The notes below the pieces were generated by a model. The model saw nothing but the letters and a program-made list of their open reading frames with translations, was not told the DNA's origin and made no database searches. A DNA stretch of 64,000 nt from Pseudocercospora fijiensis CIRAD86 (lineage: Eukaryota; Ascomycota; Dothideomycetes; Mycosphaerellales; Mycosphaerellaceae): assembly GCF_000340215.1 (NCBI RefSeq), contig NW_006921536.1:2583-66582 (forward strand). Reading direction: 5' to 3'. Made by a program: the position numbers and the translations under genes. Shown piece after piece: positions 46,980-58,999 of the stretch (position 1 is the stretch's first letter; every line of letters begins with the position of its first letter).

Positions 46980-47004
46980 TAATACTACCCCGGGGGTGTT
47001 ATTA
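46980..47004 (+). repeat. ORF-border palindrome D5 (after ORF3)
   Basis: TAATACTACCCCGGGGGTGTTATTA, directly after the last ORF3 codons and about 100 bases before the 3' LTR. It retains one TG. Confidence 0.85.
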
Positions 47005-47110
47005 CGGAGTTCTAAAAATAGCCTTAGCTAAGAACGCTAAGGATGTATATATATTTGTTTTAAGCGCGTAATATAAAGCGTATCTAGTTAGATACGAAGA
47101 AAGGGAGGGA

Positions 47111-47389
47111 TATTAGCTAGTAACCGGCCCTACACCTATAGGCTAGTTTTAAGCCTATATAAGAGGCCTCCTTCTATAGAGTAGACAGATTATTAACCTC
47201 GTACAGTATATTGTTTATATTACACTTCTATAATGCCTATATTACAGGGCTCTAGTTATTAGCCTAAGCGATAGTCTCGTTATCCTATCCTACTAAATAT
47301 AGCTACCCGTATTGCTATAGGTTATATTACCCTCGGTAGCCTATACTATTACTACAAGTAGTAGTAGTAGTATTGGTTTCCGTCCTTTA
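47111..47389 (+). repeat. 3' LTR of element D (279 bp)
   Basis: Starts TATTAGCTAGTAACCGG right after the purine tract AAGAAAGGGAGGGA (47097-47110) and ends CGTCCTTTA before the CTAC target copy. It aligns along its full length with 28033-28311. Confidence 0.9.
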
Positions 47390-47393
47390 CTAC

Positions 47394-48591
47394 CCTTAAA
47401 CTTTAAGTAACCCTTATTATTAATCGACTAGTTACTCTTACTAGATCGAGTCGTTTGTCTACTTATAAGCTTATTAATACGTTTAGTAGCAAAGGCGTCC
47501 CTCTACTAAGTATATAATAGCTTATCTATAAACGATTAACTATCCCTATTTATAAGGTTATTTAATAGTACCCTTACTATCGAACGAGGTACGTATTACA
47601 TATATCTAACAGTACTAGTAGCCGGAACAACTATAACCTCTTCTATAGTACTATCGCTATATAGGCTATTACTATAGATAGCAATGTCTTTAATCGAGCT
47701 ATTATAGCTTAAGCGATCTACGTCCTTTCTAACGCATACTAGAAGAACGACAACTCCGCTATAGTATTTATTACTACTACGGGGTCTAGAAGTCCGCTTA
47801 TCCTACGCTTACTTATTAATAATATAGGCTATAGTAATCTTATACTATAGGGTTAGAAACAATAAATTAATATACTAAGTCCCGCTATCGTAATTAGGTC
47901 GCCTTAATAGGCTATTAGTAGGGTTACTTACGCCTAGCTAATATAATATATTAAAATTAAACCTAGTAAGGTAGACGGCCTATCTAGCCTATCGACCTAT
48001 AACTCTTATAACCTTAGTAAGACTACGCAGGTTGTTATAGTCTATATAGACCTAAATAGTGTACTAAGCACTATCGAGATAGTAGCGCTAATACTTAAAG
48101 GCTTCTACGATTGCTAAGAGCTCTTACTTATAGGTCTCGTATCGACGCTCTATATTAATTATCTTTCGTAAAAAGAAGGCAATCGGGTCCTAATAGATAT
48201 TATTAGCCTACTATAATATAATAGCTAATATAGCAAACTATAAAGCGTTAGTCTTAATTCGGATCTATTTGCTTAGTATAAAATAGTATAATAAGGGGAC
48301 TTTAGTAAAGCGTTGCTTTAGACTATTAAAAGCGGCTTATGTTTTGTTAGTCTATTTAAACTCTCTAGAAGGGTTAGCCTTAGTCTTAGTAAGCTTAGTT
48401 AGTAGTATTATATACCTCGAATAGCCCTTAATAAATCGGCGGTAAAAGTTAGTAAAACCTAGGAATAATTAAAGCTCCTTAATGTTAGTAGGGGTTAGCT
48501 ATTTAGTAATTGTTTTAGTCCGATTAGGATTAGCCTTAATACTATTATTTAATACGAGGAAGCTAAGGAAGGCTACCTCTTTAGTAGTAAA
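47394..48591 (-). mobile_element. Element C, piece 3: integrase N-terminus, RNase H and part of RT
   Basis: It resumes element C after D and aligns with B from about 37283 to about 38470 on the minus strand: the integrase N-terminal end, RNase H and the C-terminal part of RT. It is interrupted at 48591 by element F (target GTAAA). Heavier RIP than B is evident throughout. Confidence 0.85.
48587..48591. repeat. Target-site duplication of element F (GTAAA, left)
   Basis: GTAAA here and at 62383-62387, flanking TATTACG...CGTAATA ends; joining the flanks restores the C sequence as in B (AAGTAAAGGTGTATTTAG). Confidence 0.85.
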
Positions 48592-48698
48592 TATTACGCA
48601 AGGGACGATTAGTAGGTTAGTAAAGGTATAGTATTAAGGAAGTATCTACGGTCCTATAGAAGTATATATAGGCCCGGCGTTCTATGCCTGCCGTAATA
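48592..48698 (-). repeat. 3' LTR of element F (107 bp)
   Basis: Begins TATTACGCAAGGGACG and ends CCGTAATA on the plus strand; near-identical to 62276-62382. At 107 bp it is unusually short for a 13.8-kb element. Confidence 0.85.
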
Positions 48699-48927
48699 GT
48701 ATCCCTATCCGATAGAACGAAAGCTAGCGTACTAAGATAGCTATGCCTATACTCCTTCCTAGCTTCCGTTTTCCTTGCCTAATATGTCTCGTATAGCTTA
48801 TGCCTTTTTATAATAGTACCCCCGTCTAATAGAACGAAAGCTAGCGTACTAAGATAGGGGTACCTATACTCCTTCCTAGCTTCTATTTTCCTTACCTAAT
48901 ATGTCTTGTATAGCTTATGCCTTTTTA
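48698..48927. repeat. 117-bp tandem duplication next to the 3' LTR of element F
   Basis: Two copies with period 117 share AATAGAACGAAAGCTAGCG and GCTTATGCCTTTTTATA. They lie in the 3' non-coding end of F. A second, 53-bp duplication follows at about 48942-49045 (TAGTCTAAATCTACGAGCTC). Confidence 0.8.
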
Positions 48928-49079
48928 TATATATTAGGGTATCTCTACCTCCGTTCTTTAGTCTAAATCTACGAGCTCGGCGCGCGTTTTATTATCTCTA
49001 CCTCTATTCCTTAGTCTAAATCTACGAGCTCGGCGCGCGTCTTCTTAGTAGCCGATTTTAGTATAGCCTTAGTATTAGA

Positions 49080-52000
49080 GCTAGTTATAAAGTTTACTAA
49101 CTAGCGTCGTCTCTTCTAGTTAGATATCTCGCCGATACTAGTACTAGCCTACTTGCGCTTTACTCCGCCGCTCTTATCTTATATCTTCCGTACGCCGACG
49201 TACTATACTTGCTTTAGCGTCTTAGGTATAGGTATAGAGGCGGGTACCGAGGCTAGTAGGGATAAGGCGCATATATATACGAAGAGTTAGCTTATTTAGA
49301 TTCGAGGTAGCTTCTTCTTATCCTTACCTATTAGTAGGGAGGAGGCCTTACCTTTGCCTTTAGAGGCTAGGGCGAGGATGCTAGCGCTAGCGGCGCTATA
49401 CCGAGACTTAGTCTTACGCTTCTCCGATAGTTATAGCGTAGCCGGCGTTTGTACTACTTCGACGGCGGCTACGGTACTAACGAGGGTCTTAGACTTAATA
49501 GCTATAGCGAGCTCGTCCGGTAGGTAGAGATATAGGTTAGCGCGTTACTCGTCGCTAAGTAACTAGTATCGTTCTATAATACCTATACGCCCTAGTCCGC
49601 GGTATAGTTTTACTAGATCTACGTCCTCTATATTATAATCGTACTCGATATCCTCTAGTAGTAGGCCCTTCTTATTACGTATAGCAACCTAATTGCGGTC
49701 TATACGTAGTATACGGCCTATTTGTAGTTAAAGATAGGCTATACGTAGGAAATAGTCGAGCGCGATATCTGTTAGCGTACCGTCCTTATTAGTCGTATTA
49801 TAGGTCTATATATTTTTAAAGGCGTAGTCTAGGATTGCTATAATATCGATCTCCGTTAGCTATTCTACCGTAGCGGCCTTAAAGGTAAGGTAAGATAGGG
49901 AAATAATTTAGAGCTACTTCTTATATAGGTCGTAGTTTAGGTCCTTATAGTACTTTCGCTAGCGCGCTTGCTATTAGCGTAACGAGGTAATTAGCTTAGT
50001 CTCGCCCTCGATATCTAGAGGCATTATAGTCGTAATCGTTACCTAGTTGCTCGCGTTATCGATATACGTCTAAGTAACCTAATCTAGGGCCTTATAGCGG
50101 AAGGTACCGCTACCTATAACTATAGTACGATACGTAATAGTAGTAATCTTATATATACCGTCCGGGTGCTACTCGTAGTATAGGTATAGCGGACTAATTA
50201 GCTTACGCTTAGAGCGTAGATATCCTTAAGCTTCGATAGAGTACGTATACTACTTTCCTAGGTCCTTTAAGCCGATATTTATATCGTTAACTATATAGTA
50301 TATTATTCCTAATTTAAAGTTAGATAAGCGGATACCTATCGGTAGTATATAATCTAGTATCTTAAACCCTAGCGTATTATATATTAGTACCGCTATATTA
50401 GCTTAGTACTAAGACTCTAACTAGTCTTCTATACTAGTATACTATATACCCGAATACTAGAAGTTCTTATCCTTATCTATATTAACCGCTCTACGGCGCT
50501 ACTTCTTCTTATCTATAATAGCTAGGGCGTCCTTCTAGTCGTCGTCCTCGTCCTAATCTCTAGCTTTATCCTTATCTATCTTAGCTACTCTAGCTACTCT
50601 ACGGCGCTACTTCTTCTCCTTTAGGGCGTCCTTATTATCGACGTCCTCCTCTTAGCCTTCGTCTATAGCGTCGTCGATAGTAGGTACGTCGCTAGCGTCC
50701 TTAATCTAGTCCTCGGCTTATATAGAGTCTTAAACGTTCGCGTCGTTAGCGTCGGCTTATATAGACTCTTAATCGTCCTTAGCGTCGGCGTTACTAGTAG
50801 GCTCGGCGTTATTAGAGAGCTCGTCTAATATCTTATTTATATAGTTAGTAGCTAGGGGGTCGGCGTCGTACTCTACTACTATATATATCTATAGTAGCGT
50901 ATAGAGTAATAGGGCTAGTCCTACGACTAGCGGGCCTCTATAGTATCCCTAGACGCAGTCGAATATAGCTTAGAGCCTACTACGTAGGTCTATACTAGGT
51001 ACTAGTATAGAGTAAAAGTCGCTAATAAATTCCTTAAAGTACTTGTTTATATAAGCTGTCTTATATACTAAGCTAAGGAATTAGTGCTTATATACTAGTT
51101 AGAGCGTAATTTAGCCTACGCGGGCTAACTTGTCTATTGTTATAAAACGCTCGATAGCGTTATTATTCTCCTTTATAGCGGCCTTAATAGCGTTTACTAT
51201 TATTATATAAAAGAGGGCGGCGGTACGCTAGCGGGCGCCTAATAATTTTACTACGTCTCGAATATCTCTATTTATATCGACGCTATCTAGGATAGGATAT
51301 CGCTATAGCTTACCGTTATTCTAATCGCTATACTATAAGTCGTCGCTATTATTAGCGTTTTCGTATACTAGAGAGTCGTCGCTATTACGAGAGTTTTTAC
51401 GTACTAGAGAGTCGTCGCTATTATAAGAGTTTTCGCGTACTAGGGAGTCGTAGTTAGTAGGGGCTAGGGTATCGTCGTACTCGTTCTCTTTACTATATAC
51501 TTACTCGAACGTTCCGGCCTTAGGGTCGTTCGCTACGATATACTATCCTAGATTATACTTGTTATTAAAGTAGGTAGTTTCTATTATATAGATCTTCGCC
51601 TCTAATCTATCTTTCGAGGTTAGGATAAACGCGTCGCCTACTTTAGTAAGGTTTATACTAACGTTAGCTTCTAGTACCTCCTACGTAAACTTAGTATCTA
51701 GTATAGTCTTTATACTTAGGAACGCGATAGGGACAGCCTCGGCTAGCTATACTACTATTATCGGCTCTATTACGTAGGCTAAAATTGCCTCTATTACTAC
51801 CTCCTAGAGCTCTTTATTACGTTCTCGTACCTCTATAGGGTCCTGCGTCTTAATGTCCTATCCTAGAGCCTTGCTTCCTACTACGGGCCTACGCCCGTTA
51901 ATATAGCGACTAGACTAGTCTCCTCTATATCCTCGGCGTCCTTAGATAGCTATACTTAGGCGATACTAGTATCCTTTAGCGACTTCGGTTCGTTAGTAGT

Positions 52001-54140
52001 AGTATACTTTAGCGATTTCGGCTATTTAATAGCGGCGTCCTTTTACGGTTATAGCTCGTTAATAGCCTTTAGCTAGCGTATACGTTCTTATAATAGCTTA
52101 GCGTCTGCCTAGGGAAGCTTGCTAACTGCCTATTTATATACTACCTAGCTATATAAGGTAAGCGCCTACTCGTCGTCTACTATAATTACTATACTATCCT
52201 TAGCTTCTACCTATCTACTAAGCTTTTTATTAACGGAACGCGCTATTATCGTATATCCTAGGAGGATCTAGGCGTCCTTATAGACGGCGTCGAGCGTTAT
52301 CTTATATAGGAAAACGTTCGCAAGTACTGCCTAAACTAGCGTCGGCTAGTGCTTCTATAAGGAGTTCTTAAGGTAATAGCTCTTAGGTAGTAGTAGATTA
52401 GCTTTAGTATCTACTATAACGTACTATATCTCGGTATCTTTTATTAGGATCTCTAGCTCCTTAGTATCTTACTTGTCTTACGCGGCGTCCTTGCCTAGTC
52501 TATTTTACTTATTATTTCCTATCTTCTTGCTTAGCTTAGCGTCCTACTTATATCGTAGGGCCTTCTTATCTAGATTTAAACCTTCCTCGCCCTAGTAGTA
52601 GTAGAGCGTATTATAATAATCCTTCTACTCTCTACCTGTCTTACGCTTTTATACGATAGTGTCTTAGTTGTAGACGACTATAAGCGTACGCTCGGGCTAG
52701 TACTAGTATTTAGTTTAAAAGTCTACTATCGACGCGACTTAGATAGGGTATCGTAGGGGCGTAGCTATCTCGCTAGTAATAGGGTCTACTAGTTCTACGG
52801 CTAGAATCTTCTTTTATGCCTTAACGTATATCGCTACCGTTTGCTAGTTACGTATCTACTCGGCTATAAGTTTCTACTCCTCGGGGTACTAATCCGGCAG
52901 ATCGTTACGATTTAGGCGCTATCCTATCTCGTTATAGCCTACGACCTAAGCGATCTAGTCGTAGACTATAACAAGGTCGACGTTCGCGTTATACTATCTA
53001 GGCATAGCTTTAAGTACGTTATATAGAGTATCGATAGCGTTAGAATAGAAACTATACTTCGCTAGTGCCTAGAGTAGCTACGTCGCCGTCTAGATATAGT
53101 CTCTACTATATAGCGCCTCTAACTACGGGTAATTAGTTATACTAACATTAAGCCGCGATAGCGTTCGGATAGCGTAGTATATATCGTAGTTTCGTATAAG
53201 TATAGGGATATCGTCTAGGTCGTAGAAAAGCTTCGTATACTAAGGGTTAGAGAGCGTAACGACTACGCTATCGTCGTCGGCGTTAGATACGTTAGGTACC
53301 TAATTAAGGAACTAGTAGAATTCTAGCAAGCTAAAGAAATAGGCCTACTCGTAGCGGTCGCCCTTCTCGTATCTACGAAGGCTCGTATTTTCCTAGAGTA
53401 TAATCTTAATACGTTATAATAAGTTATAGTCTATTACGCTAGGCTCTAGGTCTAGGAGTAGTAAGGCGAAGTCCGTAGCTTATATATAGTCCTATACGCG
53501 AATACGCGTAATAAAGGCGCGGTAGGAGCTATACTTATATAGGAAAAAATCTGCGATTGTAATTAGGTAGATCTTAGTAGCGCGTCCGTAAAGAAGAACT
53601 CGTAGGATCGGCGTATTATAGATTCGCGTTTAGATCTTAGCGCTTATAAACTCGCCGACGTAGTCGCGTAGCGGCTAGTCTAGTTCGCGGTATACTAGTA
53701 CTAGTACCTACTCTGCTAGGATACTATAATTAAGTCTCTACGCTACTTCTATCGGCGTAGTAGCGTAGTCGTTATATAGCTCGAATTTAGGCTTTTAGAA
53801 GGCAAAGAATAGTAGGGACTTATAGCGGCGTTCCTTTAGCTAGGTCTAGCTAGAGTCGGACAATTCGTCCTAGCGGTATATATATAAGGCAATAGGCGGC
53901 AGGCCGTAGTTATTATTCTAAGGGCGGTAGCGTACTATCGCGGTAATATCGCTAGGCGTACTAGCGTCGCTTAATATAATAGGGTTGCCGACGGTATAGC
54001 GGTATATTACTAGAAAGCATACGTAGTCGTAGGTTCGTTAAAGTAGTAGGAGGTTAATATCGTATATTACGTATAACCGAAAACTAGCAGCGTTGCTAGG
54101 GCGTTCTAGGTTGCTATAACGCAAACTTTACCTCGCTTAT
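49080..54140 (-). pseudogene. Extra coding region of element F after integrase, function unknown (up to about 1680 codons)
   Basis: A minus-strand frame with RIP-type stops is readable over most of 54140-49080, downstream of pol. The N-terminal part is rich in Tyr, Trp sites and Leu (SDASTPSDITAIVRYRP, about 53925-53980; LLYGRATKIYLITIADFFLY, about 53545-53610). A middle part (about 52600-52950) has VDLVIVYDxI...YNEIGxRLNR, which only loosely recalls a helicase C-terminal motif. Further on are Asp/Ala/Glu repeats (about 50650-50850) and two KKK/EKK-RRR basic boxes (about 50480-50620), then acidic and basic low-complexity sequence. I recognise no family. It may be one large ORF or several, or an older element now indistinguishable from F. 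Confidence 0.5.
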
Positions 54141-54149
54141 ATACTATTT

Positions 54150-54330
54150 ATATATACGGTACGGCCCGTCTAATAATAGGACGCGTCGATAATAATAATA
54201 AGACGCGCCGCTGTACCCTCTAGAATAATAAGACAATAAAATAAACTATTTTTGTTTTAAAATAAAATAAAGTAGGGTACGATTTAAAATAAAGTAAAGT
54301 AGGGTACAATTTAATTATAGATAATAGTCC
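54150..54330. other. A-rich spacer between pol and the extra ORF of element F
   Basis: Contains AATAATAATAAG runs and two direct copies of AATAAAGTAGGGTACRATTTA (about 54268-54320). No coding frame. It separates two long minus-strand frames. Confidence 0.5.
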
Positions 54331-54399
54331 TATAACGTAATATACCGCGATAGAGATACCTATTATTACGTATAGTACTACTTAGTTAACTCTTATATA

Positions 54400-57300
54400 G
54401 CGGCTCGTTAGGAGTTGCGCAAGCTAGGCCTCCGAGAAGGCCGAGCTTATAGTTCTCCTACTATTAACTATAGCGCGCCTAGGGATAGCGCTACTAGTAC
54501 CTACTATTATAGCGCTTACTACCGTAACGCTTACTATCGTAACGCTTGCTATAGGTAGAGGCGGTCGTACTCCTAGACAAGTTCCGCTAAGTCGCGGAGG
54601 TTATTAATATCGTACTAAACGTTATACGCGTAACTATAGCTACGCTACTTAACTAGATATTACGTCTTGCCCCTCGAGACTCTACGTCCGAGGAGCTTCT
54701 CGATCTCGTAATACGGTACTTTTAGGTATAGGTAGTCGTTATCGAAAGGTACTTTATCTACCGGGCTAGGCTTAGGTATCTCTCGGTCGTACGGATTACG
54801 GCCCTTAAGGTAGGGTTCTAACTACGAAACTAAGATTATAGAGTAGATATATATTACTAGGGGGAGATCGAGCTTATAGGCGAGGTTACCGACTAGGCGT
54901 ACTACCTTAAATAGTCTAGTACGCTATACTAAGAGCTTGCGATTAGGGTTCCCTAGTAAGCGGTATCCCTTATATAGCTTAAGTAGTACCTTTTAGCCCG
55001 TCTTAAAGGAAATAGGGCGATACTTACGGTCGTATCGGTCCTTTATTATCGCTACCGCCTACGCGAGAGAGTCTATAGCCTAATCGCGTACCTCCTATCT
55101 TAATACTAAGTAGTCCTCCGTAGGGAGCTTAGTAAGGGGGTTTAGCGCGTCTAAGTTCGTCTTAAATCCTTAAATTAGGATATTAGATACCTCCCTAGTA
55201 GAAGTATTCCTAGCGTTATTAAGCTCGGCCTAGATATATAGAAGTGCGTCCGTCTAATTAGCGTCTAGATAATTTAAGGTAAAGAATTAGAGTGCGATCT
55301 CTATAGTCTAATTAGTTCGCTTAGACTAGCTATCCGACTAGGGATAGTACGCTATTGTTACGAAGAACCTCGTACCTAGCTTCTTAAAGGCTACCTTTAT
55401 AAATTCGCTAAGCTAAATAGGGTCTTAGTCGCCGATTATAATAGCTAGAAGGTTGCGTTCTATTTCTATATAGCCCTAGATCTAGTCGCTACTATATTGC
55501 TACGCTATCTACGTTAATTTATATTTACGTAGTATAACGCGCTTAGAGTACTTATACGTCTCTATAAAGAAACTATCGTAGCTATCTTTATTAGGTAGTA
55601 GGCCGTAAACCTAGTTTATAGTAATAGCGTACTATAGAATAGGCTAGTATTTAATCGGCTATAATTTACCGTATAGAGGATAGCGTAGCGTCTAGTTTAG
55701 GATATACTCGGAGTAATAAGCGATATACTTAGAGACCTCGCGCCCGAGCTAGCGTATATAGAAACTAGCATATAGGCGAGCGTAAGTGCGGTAATAACCT
55801 ACGTAGTAATAATAATTATAGGCTATTTAGAAGACCTCCTTATATAGGGAGCGGGGGATATATAGCCTTTCTCTACCGTCGGTATCGTCCTTAAAATAGA
55901 TAAGGTCGTCGTATAAGAAAAAACAAAGTCCTAATAGGCTCGACTCGGTCTCGCCTATAATATCCTCTTCCTTATAATTAGGGTCGTCGATAGTATCTAG
56001 GGTCCTCTTAGCGGCGTTTCGTAGGTAGCGTTCTTTTATAGCGTTTAGCTACGCTAGGATTGCGGCCTAATAGGGGTCCTTAGTATATCCTACCTTTAAG
56101 TCGTCTTTGAATTCGGTAGCGAGTTCTACGAGTACGGAGTAGAAACCTATAGGCTCGTCGGACGTATACGTTCTACTAGAGTACTCGTCGACTATTATAG
56201 TATAAAAACAAATTATACCCTCGCTTTCGTATAGGTATATATAGTACGTATCGATTATATTATTCGTAGAGGTAGGATCGTCGTATACTAGGGGATCTAG
56301 TATATCGTATACTTAATCTACTACTTAGTTAAGATCCGCTACGAGCCTACTTAAGGCGTCCGGTATTCTATAAAGGCGTCCTAGGCGGTAGTATACCTTA
56401 AGCTTAGGATACTAAGAGAGGTACTAACCGGCTTATACTAGACGGAGGTTAAGCTTGTCTATAGATATAGTCGTTACTAGGCTCGCTGCCGTAGTAATAC
56501 CTAGGGCCGCTATATAGTCGGAAAACACATATACCGGCTTACGTACCGCCTATAGGATTATTCGTACCTTACGTACCGTCTAGACTAGTCCTCTAACCTT
56601 AAGCTCGGTAGCTAGGTACCGCTTTTCTACGTCCGTAAGGGCTTTACTAAGGTATATAATAACTTGTACCTAATCTACTAGGAAGCGTACGGCCTTACTA
56701 TTCTCGATAGTCGGCTTTAGATTTCCCTTAACGTAGTATACTACTACTACGAATCCTCCTACGTAGGTATCTAGGTCGATATATATAGGGCGATTAGAGT
56801 CCGCGTAATAGGAGAACTTAATATCGCGGTATATCTGTCTTAGGATATCGAAGGCCTTATATTCGGTCTCTAGCGATTTATCCGAGTTGTAGGCTAGGGT
56901 CCTTATAGCGTAGCGCTTACGCTTATTGCCTTTATTTATAGGAGGAGCTCCTTTTTGCGGTTTTTAAATAGCATCGTAATCGTAGAGTAGTAGGGAATGT
57001 ACTAGCGTTGCTAGCTAGTAAGTCCTAGGTAAAATTTAATATCCTTTAGAGTAGTAGGGAATTTTAAGTCTAGAATAGCCTAGACCTTTTCCTTATAAGT
57101 AGTATATCCTAGTCCTAATACTCGTTAGCCTAAAAGCTTCGTAGATAGATATACGAGGAACGACTTATACGGTACGATACTAATATTCTTGCCTACTAGG
57201 CACTCGAAAACGGCGTCTAGATACTATAGGTACTCTTCGAAGGTATAGGAATAGATAATAATATCGTCGATATAAGTACGGTAGTAGGATTTATATCGCT

Positions 57301-58720
57301 TAAGGATCTTATTAAGCTAGCGCTAGATATATTATACGCTGTTTAAGAACCCTATAATAGCTATATATATCTATTCTTAGCCGCGGTAACTATTAATCGC
57401 AAATTTGCTATAGTCCTTCTCGGCTACGGCCTATTAGTAGAAGAACGCAACGGCGTCTACTATTATAATATAGGTAGAGCCGCGTAATGCCTTAATAATA
57501 TCTTCCTATCTAGGGAGTAGATAAGAATCCTTAACTATAATCTTATTTAGGCCCCTAATATCTACGACTACGCATCCTTTACGGACTAGCTTACTATCTA
57601 CTATCGTCGTTTTCTAGACTATAAAGACTAGGAACCTAAATTAAGTAGGCTTAGTCGTAAAGGATATCTTTCCTTATATATATAGAGAGTCGAACGTCTT
57701 ATTTATAACCTCTTTATCGGGGGCGTAGAGTAGGTACGCTACTATAGGGACCTTGTCGTTCTCGTAGCCTAGTTTTAGCGTAACTTCTAGGTAGTCGGAC
57801 TTAGGAATGTCTATAGTCGTGCCCTTGTCTTTCTATAGCTCTTCGTATTTCTTTACTATAGCCTCGATAAGTTATACCTACCCCTCGGTACCGTAGGCAG
57901 TTACTCTATTAAAAAGCTACGTTTCCTTTACTAGGTTCGGTAGGTCTAGTAGCGGAAGGCCGGCTATAGCGTAATCTTCGGGCGCTATATAGTAGTAGCC
58001 GTAGTAGTCGCATTCGCGTATATACTCTATTTTTATATATCGTAGTAGAGTCTATAGCTAATCGGTATCGTTATAGACCTATACGAAATTTACTATAGCG
58101 TCGATAACTACGGCGTAGATAGTTAGGGCCTTATTCTTAAGTTCCTAGTTCTATAGGTAGAACGCGACGTCTCGATCTAAAGGGAGGTTCGCTCTAAACT
58201 AGATAGGTACCGAAGTTACCGTCTATAGTACTAGAACGACGTTCTTATCGCTAGAGTATATAACTATATAGAACTTAACCTAGTCTTTACGGCCTACTAG
58301 TAGGGGAATCTTCGCTTTTTTATAGGAATTAATCGTTACTATATAGTATAGTATATTAAGCTTAATACTCTCTAGGCCGATAATGTCTATCGCTATAAGG
58401 AACTTAGCGCTAAGCTCCTTAACGATATATACCTTATAACGTATATAGGCGATAACCTTAGAGCTCTTAACAATTCCCGGTACCTAAAAATCGAGATCTA
58501 CGTACTTACTAATGTCTATTAATCCTACGCCTCTAACCTTTAGTAGAGCTACTAGACGCTTACGCTCGATATCTAGGCGTATCTAGCGTAGGAAGGCCTT
58601 ATCGATAAGTAATACTATAGCGCCTATATCTAGGTAGACTACGTATTCGGTACCGTCCTTCTAAACGCATACGACCGTACGTAGGTAATAATAGCCTCGA
58701 AACGCGTACCCTTCTTTAAT
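54400..58720 (-). pseudogene. pol: Degraded pol of element F (protease, RT, RNase H, integrase)
   Basis: Minus strand. Protease: YLDIGAIVLLID (about 58600-58642), where the family has LDTGAS. RT: VVVDIRGLNKIIVKDSYLLPR (about 57530-57600), then an intact active-site YIDDIIIY (about 57250-57274). RNase H: YNSDKSLETEYKAFD (about 56860-56905), IDLDTYVGGFVV (about 56760-56800). Integrase: zinc-finger region near 55700-55820 (AYNYYYVGYYRTYARLYASFY, two His changed to Tyr), core and C-terminus with AYYPxSDSxSKRTNxTIEIAL (about 55350-55420; the family has SERTNQT, so the catalytic Glu is now Lys). A basic, Tyr/Asp-rich tail ends at about 54550. Order and motifs are standard Ty3/Gypsy; stops make it inactive. 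Confidence 0.8.
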
Positions 58721-58999
58721 TTTTAGTAACGTAGCGGACTCGATAAGCCTAGCGTCCTCTTCGGCGTTATCCTTTCTAGGCGTTAGCTCTATAGCGTACT
58801 TAGTACGCCTATAGTCCTATAAGAGATTGTTACTATCGAACTTCGAGCTATAGTTTAAGTATAAGAACTTTAATAGCCGTATCGTAGCGAAGGGTTCTAT
58901 AGCCGAGGGAAGGTACTTACCGACGTATAGGGAAAAGAGTAATAGTAGCGGAACGTTGCTATAGTATACTAATATAGAGTCCTATAAGGAGGCGTTATT

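Larger units (their letters stand above)
28033..47389 (+). mobile_element. Element D: large Ty3/Gypsy retrotransposon with a third ORF, split by element B
   Basis: 279-bp LTRs (28033-28311 and 47111-47389), a CTAC target duplication and a purine tract (AAGAAAGGGAGGGA) before the 3' LTR. Without inserted B it is about 12.3 kb. Its order is gag-protease (about 29.1-32.2 kb), pol with RT, RNase H and integrase (32.25-34.51 kb and 41.59-43.1 kb), then an extra ORF of nearly 1000 codons (about 44.1-46.97 kb). Each ORF border carries a CCCCGGGGG near-palindrome. It lies inside pol of element C. All frames have RIP-type stops. Confidence 0.85.

Noticed and set aside
52600..52950. SNF2 helicase in the extra ORF of element F
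   Set aside because: Only a loose resemblance to a C-terminal helicase motif; no Walker A or DEAH box was found in the same frame.
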